From positions 6,141,700 through 6,205,699 of the forward strand of contig JABBOT010000011.1 in NCBI GenBank assembly GCA_016165875.1: DNA of 64,000 nucleotides, read 5' to 3'. The DNA comes from Acanthopleura granulata (Eukaryota > Mollusca > Polyplacophora > Chitonida > Chitonidae). The notes beneath the pieces were generated by a model that searched no databases, had not been told where the DNA came from, and was given only the letters and a program-made list of their open reading frames with translations. Below are positions 10,296 through 23,900 of this stretch, piece by piece. Position 1 is the stretch's first letter; the number at the start of each line of letters is the position of its first letter. The position numbers and the translations under genes were made by a program.

Positions 10296-11509
10296 TTGCC
10301 CACCAGAGCGCCCTGCTCAACATACAAGTCGAACTGCTGGACTTATTCCCTTTACGCTGATAATCAGTCGAGGGAGCATGCTACTATCGCCAGTTTTAAG
10401 ACTTAGGCGTGTCCTGAGTCGAGATTGAACCCGTTTCCACCGCTGTAATACAGGGTGGAGGGAGCAGGTCATAGCCGAGGGACAGGGGATTTTTGAAGAT
10501 GCCCGGCGCATTGGTAACAAGAAGCGTACGACGACGCTCTTGTTCCGGCTGTTTGCGCAGCCTGAACTGCACATTCGTTGCAGACTTGCATGGTCCCGTT
10601 CAATACCTTGTGTGCAAATCTCTACGTCACTCGTGCGTAAGTTCGTCCACGACTGGCCAAAGGTGGGTGGTTTACCCAAGGTACCTCAATCTCCTCCACA
10701 CATAAATCTAACCGCCATCGTGCAAAGGAAAAATTTTAAATGTTTGACGTTGAATAGCAATTAAACTTACATGAAGAAATCAAAATATAGGTATATATAT
10801 TTAGATTAGCCTTACAGGTTTCGACCTACATTTTCATGTCGCTTTCATGCAATACGCATACTCATTTCCTGCAAGAATGGCTGCATTAGCCAAATAGGAC
10901 GATGTGTATTTTTATCTACCTGTACGTGTAAAATGGGTCTTTGTTATAGGTTTAAAAATTGTTCATAGCTGACGAATCATTTTAAATAAAAGGCCAAACA
11001 AACAGAAGCCCGCGTTTATCGAACAATCCAAAACCGTACTGCTATTGTTTAATACCGTCGTATATGCCCAAGCAAATGTCACTCGGAATTACTAACACAA
11101 CGCCAGTCATTGTGTGCCAGAAACCACGCCTGTGATTTCATAGAGCCTGAGACAATTAGCTGTTAAAAAACGATATAAAATGCAGCTTAGTCGGTGAAAG
11201 GAAAGAATGCCAACCCCAACAATTCCTGTGGACAGGCCCACACTGTTTAAGATCCCTGTCCACTGTACGGAGGCAAATGCAATTATTAGCAAGAGTGAAA
11301 GATGGATCCGCAAATATTTGTTATCGGCAGTGTATTTGCACCAGTAGCAATTGTTCATCTGAAAGCTGCTGATATAAACTACGTACTCCAGGGAACAGGA
11401 CTGAGCATTTGATCCTTAACCGGGGTCAAAACTAAAACTTTAAACGCTGTTGACTTTTGTGGCACTACATCGCTTGGAAATCACCCTAGATTACTTGATA
11501 AGGCGTTTT

Positions 11510-11655
11510 CCAGCATTGTGATGGGCGGAAACCGGGCAGAGCCCTGAGAAAACCCTCGACCATCTGCAGATTGCTTGCAAAACCAGCATGAGCTGAGCGC
11601 GAACTCATAGCGACCGCATTGGTGAGAGGCACCTGGGTCATAGTCGACTTCGCCA
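11510..11655 (-). repeat. SINE S1 copy (tRNA-side half)
   Basis: Antisense body: GGAAACCGGGCAGAGCCCTG, then GAACTCATAGCGACCGCATT and GGTGAGAGGC. Confidence 0.8.
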
Positions 11656-11659
11656 AACT

Positions 11660-11796
11660 GTTTATTTATTTAATTGATTGATGTTTTATGCCGTATGCCG
11701 CGAACTCAATAATATTTCACTTGTACGATGGCGGCCAGCATTATGGTGGGAGGAAACGCACGACCATCCGGAGGTTGTTGACACGATCTCGCTAAG
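11660..11796 (-). repeat. SINE S1 copy (3' half)
   Basis: Antisense: (TTTA)n, TTGATTGATGTTTTATGCCG, AATATTTCACTTGTACGATG, CGGCCAGCATTATGGTGGGA. It abuts the previous copy. Confidence 0.8.
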
Positions 11797-12586
11797 GCGA
11801 AGATTTATATCGGGTGTGTCGACGTGCGTGAACAACTTTCATTAATTTAAGCGTTACTCAGCTTCAATCTAGCAGAACACGTGATTCTATCCAAGTTCTC
11901 CATTTTACAGAATATATATGTAAAGAAATAAAACGTGCGGACCAGCCTCCGAGCAAAATGCTGGATGCCTGGGTGTTTAAAAAAACAATGTGGAGGATGT
12001 GAAACCGAGAAATGGTGAACTCGGATTTCCCGCCTTTTTCCGGCTTATGTCATCAAGCAGTGTTTCCAACCTTGTCCTTTTATATGCGTATAATACAGCG
12101 TTGTTGTTGTAATATTGTATTAAGTCAACCTCAATAGCCTCCAAGGATCAGACACCACGAATTGATCAACTGGGATTTGTCGCCCATCTTTTACGTATCC
12201 GATCAATCAAGTGTGCTTACATTCTTGTTCTGAACCCAGTTGAAATATCAACGGCTAAAATGCCCTGAACAGTTTGGGAGACTGTGCTGCGAGGCAGTTA
12301 ATTGTATATTTTAATGGTGGCCGTCATTTTGCATAACAACAAAAATTTCTTCTTTTTTCCGAGTACCACACATTACAAAAATAATCTTGAAATTTTCACA
12401 AAAATTCTACATCATTAAATAGCTCATGCAGCCTGAAGAGCTGGAGGATCTCCCTGATTTTGTCGCTTAATAAGTTTCGGTATTTTCCGACTTTCTCCGG
12501 AGCTCGTGCACTCATAAACTCGCGCCAGCTGGTGGCCATGTTGTGCAGCTTTTGAAATTGGATCAAAGTCATGTAGAAAAGCTTCT

Positions 12587-15500
12587 TTAGAGGTGTGGCG
12601 GTTTAAGACACGGTTGTACGTAATACGCAGCCCCGTGTTGAACGTTGAATGATGTCACAATGGAATCGTACATCCAGCACGTGATATGGTGACTTCTAGT
12701 AACGGCGTATGACACACATCGTTGATTGTTTAGACACATGACCATGCAGTCGAGCAGTGAGGTTGACGTCAGGTTGGTAAGTGGATTGACCGCAGGGAAT
12801 TCGTCTACTCGGACTCGATGGATGAACTCAGCTGTAAAGGAACAGGCTGATGACACATTTATTCGAAAGTTTGTGTACGGCAGATCAATTAGCTTTCTGT
12901 TTATCATCTAAAATCTAGCGTTTCACAAGTGGCACATTTTACCGTGGTTACGATTCATTCACCCACCTCAAAGAGCTATTTAATAGTTTTTTGACATTTT
13001 ATACATTTCTTGCTTTGGAATCAATGAAATGTGCTGACAACCGGTTTGTCTCCTTAACTCGCTTCTTACATCGTTTGAATTGGATTCAACGGTCGATACA
13101 CTGCATGTTCGCTCTTCTTGCCAGAAAATCTCGCAAACGAGGCGAGTACAACCTTAGCTAAAGCATTTCTCATGTATATGTGACATAAGCGGTTTAAATT
13201 TTATTTTCATTTAATACAGCCGCCACCTATCGTCGAAATGGTTTCCATTCTTTTCTTTCTTTTTTTTTTGTTTCACCTATCACTAAATTATTAAATCATC
13301 TTTACTCTAGCCAATGTTGTTATGGTTCACTCCGACCAAAAAAGAAAACATTTGTCGAAATCTCTACCATACAGTTCATGCATTTAAAACAATTTAAATG
13401 TTTCTCAAATGCAGACATACGGTATTATTATTTTTTACTATACAGTTAACCTATACACCATACCTCTGTAAATACTATTCTCGTCACATTCACATATCGG
13501 ACGCCTGGATGCAGAGCATCTCAGACTTGACAGCCATCTGTCTGTAGTCAACCGTGCACATCTTTCCTGGCCGATGTTGTCAGGCTCGTCAACTTGCCAG
13601 ATTTCCCAGTTTGCTGACAAGGAACCCAAATGGATTTTTTGTTTTCAGTTTCATTTTAGAAAATGGCGGAATACAGCATGAAGAGCTGCGGCTTCAGTGT
13701 GACAGTCGGTAAGTAGTCACACACAACCGGGGAAATCCGGCCTTTTCTTAATTTACCTGAGTTACTGTTTACTTCTACAGCTGACCATGTAAATGCTTAA
13801 TTTACCTGAGTAACTGTTTACTTCTATAGTTGACCATGTAAATGCTTAATTTACCCGAGTTACTGTTTACTTCTATAGTCGACCATGTAAAGGCTTGATT
13901 TAAATTAACAGCAACTTATACCTCCCTATATGAAACTTATTGTTCAAACATATGCGTAATTTCTGCATAAAGGCTTTCAGGTACATATTTGAAGTATAAA
14001 TATGATCAAAATTCTAGTTTAACACATTTCTCAAGTACATGGACCAAATTTGAGCAAAAATATATTTACATGTATTAGCGATACGTCATATCCTCATTTT
14101 GAAAGCTCTTAAAGTCTTAGTCCAAGAGATGGTCCCAAATATCCATCACACAAAAGTTATTTCCAAATGTCATTTAACCCATAAGTGTTGAAGACTATTT
14201 GTACATATAGGTTTTCACACTCTTTTATCTAAACTTTACACATTCTTTGTTATCTCCAAGGCTCATGTGTGATGTGAACCAGTGGCCAAGAGTGAAGTGG
14301 TAATTCTACATAGCTTAAGCTTGACACCTAACGTTTATTGCAAATCTATACGGATCATAATATCCTCTTTGTAATTAATGTCGTGGAATTTAGTCAATAG
14401 AAGAGTAATAGATCTGTACCCAGATAATCATAGCAAGTGACATTATCAATATAGTCCACAAAACCCATGCATACAATCAAAACATAACATTACGCTTAAT
14501 TTGATGAAAACAAAATCTAAAATATTCAGTGACGGTAATTTCAGATATAGTTTTCCTGGTCTCTATCACTTGCCGTAACTTCATTTTTGCTCGGTCTTTC
14601 ACTTTAACGTGCCAAAGGCTTGTGGATTAACACGTGCAATCCGGTTTCCTATGTCTACAAAACCGGCACCGTAGAAATGAAAAAAAAATCCATGAAATGA
14701 ATTAAACAGCAATTATACAAATCAATCAATCAACCCAGGAAGTAAATATTGGGAGGAAGACATCATTTCCTGAAGCAGGGGTCACTTACTGATGTGTGTG
14801 CCGTCTGACCATCGCCAGGTATTGGCCCCAAACTCATCCTGCAGGCCTGTCCACCCCTGTTGTTTTCTGAGAAAGGATATAATCAAAATGGTAAGTGAAG
14901 CGTCCAAGTCATAGCTCAGGCCATCAACTGGGTATGAGGGCAATTCGTCCAAGAGACAACCCATACAAGACAACCCGTCCAAAAACCCGTGTTAACCCGC
15001 CCAGTGGCTGAAACTTCGAGTCAACACACCAACTGGTTACAACCCCTAGTCAACTAGCCAATGGCTAAACCCCCGAGTCAACACGCCCAATGGCTGAAAC
15101 TCCATGTCAACACGCCCAATGGGTAAAACCTCGAGTCATCAATCCCAATGGCTAAATCCCCGTGTCAACACGCCCAAAGGCTAAAACCTCTAGTCAACAC
15201 GCCCAATGGCTAAATGCCCGAGTCAACACGCTCATTGGCTATAACCCCGAGTCAACACGCTCGTTGGCTGAAACTCCATGTCAACACGCCCAATTGCTAA
15301 ACCCGCGAGTCAACACGCCCATTGGCGAAAACCTCGAGTCAACGTGCCCAATGGCTAAAACCATGCAGTAAAGAATATAATTGTCATCAACTGGCAAAAC
15401 AATATCCAAGGTCAGAACCCACATAACAAACACCATTAACAAAATTAACATCTCAGTAAGATTACTCTACTACATTTGTCATGCAATACAATGATCTAAG

Positions 15501-16635
15501 ATGCAACTTCATCAACCAAACAACAAAACAAGAAATCACATTAAACAAAAACATGCTGCCTCTGTCATCCAAATTGCGAGTCAAAGCTACCGGTATCATA
15601 AAGCATTATTGCGTTAGCCGATTACAGGACTTTGCAATAAGAAGTGATATTGTTTCGAAAAGAATATCACGTAATATTCTCAAATCGAAGCCGATTGAAT
15701 TTTACCCAGTATACTGCATAGTGTTCCACCTACAGAAAGGCGGTCGGCTTTATGGGTGGAGCCAAACTTCTTCAACCTCCTAGCGTTGAGTGGTCAGAGA
15801 AACTTACATGTAGGTTGACACAGCTAGACTCATTGCTTCAGGACTGATGTTTATGACTTGACGTCGTCTAGACCAGTCAATCTTTCCAACGAAATAGTCG
15901 CTTTTTCAAAATCATTACGTCAGTAAAAATGGGTCAAATCTAGCATTCGCAATATTAATAAGAATACTAATCGCCAATCATAGGTTCAATCATAGGAAAA
16001 AGTGAGACCTTTTTCCAAATGACCATTCCACAAAAAAAACAACCAAAGAACGAAGAAAACACAAAATCTAACAAATTAGGACGGAGTGAGGTAAAGACTG
16101 ATGAAAATAGTGACCCCAGTGAGATGCAAGGAATGTTCCCGAGCGTACATTTAATTAGCATCCAAATCGTGTACCAGGCTAGTTTCTAAGTTGTCGTCAG
16201 TCAAAAGAATGTTTCTCAGATGTGCTTTACTGCCTTACAAATTCTCAAATATCCAAAGTGTAAGTTTCACTGAAGACAAAGCGTATACATTCCTTTGCTG
16301 CGACATATGCGGAATTAGACACACAATTTAAAGCAGAGCGCTAGGGATTCTGGACGATATATAGTGGCTACATTCATGCGCAACAAAAATAACTCCGAGA
16401 ATACCCAGTACACTTACCCGTCGTCTACTTTGTTCATGAAACTGACCATGTCCCTCCATCCATCCATCGTCTTCAGATCAGAAATTTTTAACCCCTGAGC
16501 AGCGCATGCTGAGACAGCTTCCCATTGATTGGCAGCGTCAGGGAGCAAGACGAATCTTCTGCCGTCGATTCGATGTGCGTATGTGACGATGATTAGTAAA
16601 TTCACATGTTCCAAAATTTTACATGCCATGCCCAT
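12587..16635 (-). CDS. secreted C-type lectin + PAN/Apple protein, copy A (four exons)
   Basis: Exons, 5' to 3' on the minus strand: 16635-16418, 14866-14790, 13613-13464, 12831-12587. All junctions are GT-AG with phases 2, 1, 1. The sum is 690 nt, 229 aa plus stop. Start: first Met of MGMACKILEHVNLLIIVTYA, a plausible but weak signal peptide. CTLD: exon 1 holds the first Cys (SACAAQ); exon 2 holds the WTGL...WRWSDG core; exon 3 holds EIWQVDEPDN, then C-x13-C-x7-C ending RPICE. PAN (exon 4): C-x3-C-x5-C-x12-C-x22-C. Sugar/Ca tripeptide is EPD; the WND motif is replaced by WLS. The extra N-terminal Cys of copies B and D (RYCL) is Phe/Val here. Likely an extracellular recognition protein; the ligand is unknown. 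Confidence 0.82.
13747..13893. repeat. 49-bp tandem repeat, three units, in intron 2 of copy A
   Basis: Units start at 13747, 13796 and 13845. The core is TTACTGTTTACTTCTA followed by GACCATGTAAA. The unit derives from an R2 interspersed repeat that begins at about 13665. Confidence 0.85.
14994..15371. repeat. 29-bp minisatellite, about 13 units, in intron 1 of copy A
   Basis: The consensus is close to TCAACACGCCCAATGGCTAA plus AACCCCGAG. Units are head to tail, vary at several positions, and have no unique spacers. The array begins 128 bp upstream (minus-strand sense) of exon 2. Confidence 0.9.
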
Positions 16636-18089
16636 GACGAGGATGGAAAAGGCGGATAAAAGGCGATGGAAGATACTTTGCCTTGTTCGATGAAAATTAC
16701 GAAACTGCGACTTGAGCTTACATATGGCAGAATTCTGTGTTCCAGACTGGCACCAGTATAAGCATGGATGTTTATCTCGAGGTCAAACTGAAACGTATTA
16801 AATACTTTTCAAAATGCACACCGCATTCGAAACTCATCGGAAAGCAGAGCAAAACGGACACCAAAGTCAAAGCGGACGCTGTGACCAAAATCTAAACTTA
16901 TCTCCAAGTTCAAAGGAGACAAAACAATTTTCAGAGCCCAAATCTTTGGATGCGGTTTATGCTACAAACACACTGGGTTCAGCACAGGCGCATCTTCTAG
17001 GCATCCACGAAGAAACTGACCTAAGTTATCTGCGAGGCTTCCAACAATACATTGTTGTGGTGTTTTTGTGGTGTATTCCATATTGCGGACGTGACTGTAG
17101 CTATGAAAGAAGGAGGCAGGCTTTGTGTCCGGATTTATGTCCGCTGTCAATAGTAACCCTTAGCCGTTGTCAATATCTGCATTTACTCTACAGCACGTCC
17201 ATGTTAGGACAGGTATTCAATCAAATAAGGAGATTAATAAGGAAAATTAATATAACTTCTTTCCGAGAGGCTATCCGAAATCCTCTCCTTTCGGATCCAG
17301 TCAACAAATACAGACAAGAGTCGTTCCTGTTAGTTGAGCTACATTCTAGACTGCCTGCTTGTCTGTTCCACTTAATATTCCCCTAAAGGATAGGGACTGG
17401 GGATAACTTGCCTGAAACCGTCGCTAGTATGACAGTTATACAAAAGAGCTAGTAAAACCTCATTCATTCTATGAAGGAAATGGATTAATGTCGAGCTTAC
17501 ATTTTGCAAGCTTAATTATCGATCATTATTCTACATTGTGACTGAAAATCGGTTTTTGTTGTTTGAACAAAGTACGGTCTGTGAGAAATAACGATGTATG
17601 TGAGCTTGTGTATTGTTAGATTAGACAACACTCGCAACGGATACTTATCTATAGCTGACCGTAAAATCGTGTGGTAATGAAATATCTTTGGAATGTTTCT
17701 TTGTGAATGGGTTTAATATTGTACGACAATATTTGCAAAGAATTTATTTTTTAATTTTCACAAATCGGTTAAAAGTGAAATAGGCTGGCATTTCAAATTT
17801 GGAAGAGGGTTGACTTGTTTTCAAATGTTTGTCTGGAAGGTATTTTTAAGAAAACCCGACACGTGCCTAATAGCACAATGAGGCATTCTGAATTTGGCAT
17901 ATCAAACATATGATACATGTGCTTTAAGGAGAGTCTGGAAAACTTTTCGGCTTTTTTCTCATGCAAGGACTCACAAATCAATCGAGCCGCGAGAAGTGAA
18001 ATGCAAGAATTTATGTATGTACAGTTAAGGCGTCGCCATAAGCATTCAAACAAGAGTTGTTAGCCTCCATGGACGTCCCGAGCGTAAAT

Positions 18090-18260
18090 GGGTATAAATC
18101 GTGAGGCTAATTTACAAAAATAACGTTCACCTTAAACAACTAAAGAATTAATAAAGTATACAAAGTAAGAATTTTAGGGGCCTTAATGCAAAGAGAAGTG
18201 AACATTTTTCAGTGATGACAAAGACGTAATGAATGACCTAGCCGAATGGATTAAACTGAT
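18090..18260 (+). repeat. interspersed repeat family R3
   Basis: Shares TGCAAAGAGAAG, CATTTTTCAGTGATGA and GACGTAATGAATG with 31090-31290, 31500-31690 and 43640-43900. Confidence 0.55.
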
Positions 18261-18509
18261 GCGAGTTCATGAGTTGATGGTAAAATTATGTGCCTCATTT
18301 GCTATTTTATTGCAATTCTTCATATATCTAACATGGTGATCCTGTTAAGCACGAGGATTTGTGCGGAATTAGACAAAATTACGACAGACATTCTGAGTAA
18401 TGTTCATATTTACTTACAACAGAGCTGTGTTCATTTCAAAATTGCAGAAACTGGGATGAAGGCATTTGATAGAATATCCTTGACACACTAGTTTTCAAGT
18501 CAGCCAAAG

Positions 18510-18595
18510 ATTAACTTGAACTCAGAGCGACCATGATGGTAAGACGCTGGTGAATCATTGTGCTGAGCTAACGCGATAACCCCTTCGTCACCACT
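18510..18595 (-). repeat. SINE S1 tRNA-side fragment, decayed
   Basis: Antisense words TTGAACTCAGAGCGACCAT and GAGCTAACGCGATAACC. Confidence 0.45.
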
Positions 18596-18884
18596 GCCCT
18601 AGTTTTCGATTTTAAACCATTGAAAATAATGAATTTTTATCATGTACGTGGATGATCTCTGAGTGGTTGGTATTTTAGGTAAAGGAAGAAGCGGGGAGGT
18701 GCGCAGTGGCAAGTAGCACGGCTTCCACCCGCTTCCATCCATCCATTCGATCGCTATCCTTTGACTATATACTCCTAGACTCCGCTTTGGGATAATCACC
18801 GGAAAGCAACATTTCAGGTGTGGTTTGTGACGTATAACGTGTCGACAGAAGTCAATTTTTCCCGTCAGTATGGCGTGCAATGTA

Positions 18885-19095
18885 ACAGACTACAGCACGG
18901 AGAATAATCCATAGCAGCGACGACACTGTGCTGGTTGGCAAATGGTCACTTGTTACCGGTGAAATCCGATCTCCTGTCCATTTACCATAATGAAGGCTTT
19001 ATCCTGTTCCTGCTAGAAGTAACAACTTACACTCCCCATAGCACTACGGCCCAAGTAGAAGTAGGTGAAGAATACACCGATGTTGAGCTCAATTC
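18885..19095 (+). repeat. interspersed repeat family R2 copy
   Basis: Contains GACTACAGCACGGAGA, GGCAAATGGTCAC, TTACCGGTGAAATCCG and AACTTACACTCCCC, in the same order as the other R2 copies. Confidence 0.65.
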
Positions 19096-19272
19096 ATCAG
19101 AATTACTCAAAATTATCTGTTGTCATTCCATTTAATACATGTATTTAATAATATGAAAACAATGCAAAGGGACCAGGAATCGGGGATGAACTGTTGTCAG
19201 TCGTTCGCAGGAAAAAATGTCATCAACTTGCCAAATGTCCGCGATATGCCCAAGGCTCTCCGGTTTCCATCA

Positions 19273-19336
19273 CTTATAAAATTGACCAGCATGCTAAAAT
19301 ATATATATATTTTAACATGGTGGTCAATTTTATAAG
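19273..19336. repeat. near-perfect AT-rich hairpin
   Basis: CTTATAAAATTGACCAGCAT pairs with ATGGTGGTCAATTTTATAAG through an ATATAT centre. Only about two mismatches in 32-nt arms. Confidence 0.85.
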
Positions 19337-19795
19337 CAAAAATGAAAGCAAGTGACCTCATTCACCGTTCTTAACATTTAAAACTCCTCGACGGAAAAAT
19401 TACAAGTACCATGGAGAAATGCTTTGTAATATAAGAATTTAAGATGTTTTCGTGTATACCGCAATGACTACGACACAAAATACGTTGGTTGAATCCTACA
19501 ATAAATCTATTGTTCCGCCTCTGCTCTTCTGGGGTCCTTGATGCCAGCCAGGGCTGGATGGCGTTCTCGTGACCATGCAAGTAATCATTCGTGAAGTTTA
19601 TCGGTTTACCCGTATATATCCTGATTTCATTCAGACATAAAAGTGACTCTGTGGAGAGGAAAATTTTTGCTTACGGTGTTAAATCAAAATTATGTACGTA
19701 TGTATGCTTGGGTTTGTCGTCGTTCTCAACAGTTTCCAGTCATATGACAACGAGAAGTCCTTAGAATGGAGATATGCTGTGTCCTTTTTTTGACA

Positions 19796-19985
19796 GAGTG
19801 AGTTCATGAGCCAAAGTGCTGCTGGAGCATCATGCCACACACACCAGACATGACACCCAGTCACATTATACTGACACTTGACTCTGTTTAAACCGCCAAG
19901 CGCCAAGCCAGACAGCAACAAGTACCGTTTTTAAATGTTTGGTATAACCCGACTCTGGACTGATTCCCGATCTTTGAATCTGAAT
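19796..19985 (-). repeat. second SINE family (S2), decayed copy
   Basis: Shares CACATTATACTGACACTTG, GCAACAAGTA and TAACCCGACTCTGGACTGAT with the better copy at 47250-47452. Confidence 0.6.
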
Positions 19986-20930
19986 GCTGTCGTGTAAGCG
20001 AAAAATCAGAAAATAAAGCACAAATAAAATCCTCCCAAATTAAACAAAATGAAAAGGAAATTACAATTGTTTATTTCTTTTACCATGTTGATGTGGAGCG
20101 AAAGTTGTACTGATTAACAATAGAAGAACTAATACAGGTAACTGACAATGATATACGTAAGTACATATATAAAGGATCATTTAAAAATACGGAGATTCCC
20201 TGAAAAATGACCATGCACTGAAAAGTATAAATGCATTTAGTAACATTTAAGATTTTTTAACTGAATTAAATGCGGTGAAATGTTTGAATTGTATAGTGGG
20301 CACTGTGGGTTCTGTGTATTGATCAATTTTGTCACCTATGACGTCACAAAACTGTTTGTACATATGCCTTTAAAGCTCTGTTTTGACGTCACTGGCGGAA
20401 CATATAATCAATGTGGTCCATAAAAAACCCGAAACAATCAACATTCCACTACACTTAATTCAGTGAAAACAAATATTTCAAGAAGTTAATGAAGATATTT
20501 TTGAAAACGGTTTTTAGTAGTGTTTTTACTCCTAATAATTCATAATTGCTTTTCCTGTGTCTTGAACCATTGTTCAACGTTCTCGTGCGTCACGAGATTG
20601 TCAAAAAAGAAAAAAAAATCGGCCAAGAAAAATAATGTGGATTGAATTAAATGTGGTAGGGAAGTTTGCCATCCAATACACAATGCAGCATTCGACCTTT
20701 TCGACCTTGAGCACACCGTGTCACCAGCGACTCAATGCACTTTCACAATCTATCAGTTAAATTTCGATTCAGAATGCATCTGTTAAGTTTCATTTAACAC
20801 GATAAATTAGTTGAATTGAATGAGCTGTAAATTACTTGAATTACCATACATGGTGTTACAGGCCGACAAGTTACTAGAATTTCTTAGCGATAGCCTTGCC
20901 ACAGGCATACAGAATGTTGTCATGACTGAA
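19986..20930. other. AT-rich spacer with no gene seen
   Basis: No coding exon, RNA gene or repeat recognised. Confidence 0.5.
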
Positions 20931-20956
20931 GCAAAAATCCGGAAATTAATAAATCT

Positions 20957-23900
20957 TCACCACAAACACGGCCGTACGAAATAGTCAGAGCCAGGCTTAA
21001 AATAAAATTTCTTCTCAATCGAATCGAATATCGAGCAAGTGACCCCGTGACCTCTTGTAACGGCGTACGACGCACATCTGGGAGTTTGTAGGCATTTGAG
21101 CATACAGGTAAGCTGGGAGCCGGTGATGATGTCATAGAGTGGGACAGCGGACTCGGGAAACCGATCATCCTTGAGACGATCCAAGTTTGCTTCTGAAAAG
21201 GATAGGAAAGCAAGAGTTTGAGTTTGAAATAGCCTCATAGAATCTCATCGACACAACCTGGCTTCACTCGGCGTGTAGTGGAGAGACAGATGGTAGCCGA
21301 TAATATCCTTTCTACATGTGTTAAATACAACAAGGAGAGTCCGATATTTAACTCAAATGCTAAAGTAATTCTAATAAATTAACACGCAGCGTTACTATTA
21401 CATGAGACAAAGTGCCCAAATGAGGGACATGGTCATTTCCGATTCTTTGTCGGCATTCATACGGACCTGGAGTCGTTTCATTTTAAAAGCTGAAATAGCC
21501 AGGCATTTTTCTCAGCGTTCATTAAACCTTTAACCTTTTGAATTCGGGTAAATTCACTGCCTGATTTGAATTATAAATTCGTTCAAGACAAAATGTGTTA
21601 TCTTGACATTCAACTAAAACAAATATATAAAACTAGGTACAGAAAAATGTTTCCTGTATGTCTGGGCCGTATAAATTTGATTTTAACATTACATTGCTTT
21701 TATTTTGTGGTCGAAAAATGTGACCAGGTGCTCACGCCATATCTTAAGAGAGCTAATCAGAGGTCACGGAACCGTCTTGACATCAGGCACACGAGACGGC
21801 ATTGGTTTTTTGTGGGACTTTATTTAACATCGCCAACTTGGACAAGGCAAGTGTAAAAACAAGTAAAAGATTTGCGTTCTTCGCGTCAGCTTGTCCGTGA
21901 CCGACTGGGTGTAGCGTGTTAGTACAAAGCCATGGGAAAACTGAAGCTGGCAGGCTTGCGACGGACGAAACCTCTTGATTCGTAAATTTTCTCATGAAAA
22001 CAGCCCACATGTTCTCGGAAACGTCAATAACAGGAGATATATTTATTTATTTATTTGATTAGCGTTTTACCTCGTCGTCAAGAATATTTCTCTTATGCGT
22101 CGGCGGCGAGCATTATGGTGGGAGCATACCGGGCGTGGAGTGAAACCCGTGATTATCCACATTTTGCTGCCTGATCTTCCGACGTGCGGCCCGAGAGGAA
22201 ACCAGCATGGCCTGTGCTTGAACTCACAGCAACCCCACATACAGGAGTTTATTAATATAATCGTTCGGGGACATAAAACTCTGCAGGGCCAAGTAAGTAA
22301 TTCCCAACACCACTGTTTTCTTAATGTACACCTCAAAATTCTTGTCAAACTACGCGGATGACTTACTCCAATATACTTCGATATGCAGAAGGACAAGCAG
22401 ATGTATAATGTACACAACACTATACATTGTATACACAATAACGTTCTGAGTTCTGTGGAATGCTGTCGTTGAGGAAGAAGCAATAAAAGGTATAACCGAC
22501 TGAGGAACACGTTTCCCTTTCAATCTCTACAGGCCTCATGCGGTGGAGGTTCAATCCCGGCATAGGACTATGAATTTGTATTTATTTATTTATTTATTTG
22601 CGTGGTGTTGTACGCCGTACTCAAGAATATTTCACTTATACGACGGCGGCCAACATTATGGTTGGAGCAAATCGGGCAGAGCCCGAGGGAAACCCACGAC
22701 CATCCGCAGGTTGCTGGCAGACGTTCCCGGCCGGAGAAGAAGCCGGCATGTGCCGGACTTGTACTCATAGCGACCGCATTGGTGGAAGGTTTGTGGGTCA
22801 TTACGATGCGCTAGCGCGCTAACCGACTGGTTAGGCCCTCAAATGAATTTGTAGACTGACTCGCTCTCACTGGTGTATTGGGTGCTTATTGGTGACAACA
22901 AGCTGTCGGCGACGCAGACGTGATCGGTTGTGCAGTCTAACGTTTTGTGAAGGCCAAATTTCTTCCATAAATGTGGGCAATTGCGTTAGTACACTTGCCT
23001 AAGGTCCAGGGTTTAACCCTGGGACCAGGCTTTCCTTTCCTCATCAAAACAAATCGACATAGTAGAATTGAGAAATTCTTGAGAATGGCGTTCAACGCTA
23101 ACCCGGTTTACGATGTTCTTTATATTGTCTACATCTGTTTGAGTTTTACTGTTTTTCAATCGCTTTGCTCGATGCGGTCATTTGTAAGGGGTGGATAACA
23201 CGTGACTGGCCGCAGTAAAGAAGTCAGTAGTTGGAGAACTTTCTCACGTGTGCCTCACAGACATGTGCACTATACTGGTGTTCTTCACCTCTCTTTTGGA
23301 CAGCCCCAAATGCCAAATGTCGCTGACCGTTTGCCATCAGCAAGGCACCAGGAGCAGTGAGTACAGGAGAACTTAGAAATCCCATGTTCACCCGGCCAAG
23401 GATTGCTCCCTGATTGTTTTTCTCATCCATCTAGTTACCTCGAGAAAGAGGACTGGCTTCGTACTGGCACATCGGCCTCTTACGGTCGGAGCACTTCATA
23501 TTGGCCAGCTCACCGGCAACCACACGAGCGCAAGTCTCCACAGTCACATGATCGGGTTGGTCATCTTTCCAAATGGACCAGTTATCTGAAATGACGTAAT
23601 CATGGATATAACTATTGTTCTGAAGGTTAAAAGAGAAAATAATTTTCCACATATTAAAACTTCCTGAAAACGGTACTAAAGTGGTCCGAACACGAATAAC
23701 AGGGTTTGTCACGTCCATCTTTTCATTTATTTATTTATTTGATTGGTGTTTTACGCTGTACTCAAGAATATTTTACTTACACGAAGGCGACCAGCATCAT
23801 GGTGGGAGGAAACCGGGCAGAGGTGTGTGTGTGGTATTCGGGGGTGGGGGGGGGGGCGAAGGAGGGAAACCCACGACCATCTGCAGTTGCTGGAATTGCT

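Larger units (their letters stand above)
10296..12586. other. intergenic DNA
   Basis: A GC-richer patch at about 10480-10690 is open in several frames on both strands, but I recognise no protein in it. SINE pieces lie at 11510-11655 and 11660-11796. Nothing else was identified down to the stop codon of lectin-PAN copy A. Confidence 0.5.
16636..18884. other. 5' flank of copy A and spacer
   Basis: A plus-strand open frame of 190 codons (16814-17386) runs divergently, 178 bp from the start of copy A. It has no recognised domain, signal or splice structure. A family R3 repeat lies at 18090-18260 and a decayed SINE head at 18510-18595. No confirmed gene. Confidence 0.4.

Noticed and set aside
3816..10300. 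Target-site duplication around the LTR element
   Set aside because: The flanks TTCCG and TTGCC share too little to call a duplication.
10317..10764. Overlapping frames in a GC-rich patch next to the 3' LTR
   Set aside because: Open in three frames on two strands with no recognisable protein; more likely compositional or part of an unknown repeat.
14994..15371. Regular 29-bp repeats resembling a CRISPR array
   Set aside because: Units are head to tail without unique spacers, diverge from each other, and lie in a eukaryotic intron. It is a minisatellite.
15162..15371. 69-codon open frame over the minisatellite
   Set aside because: Openness comes from the repeat unit; there is no start context or domain, and the gene runs on the other strand.
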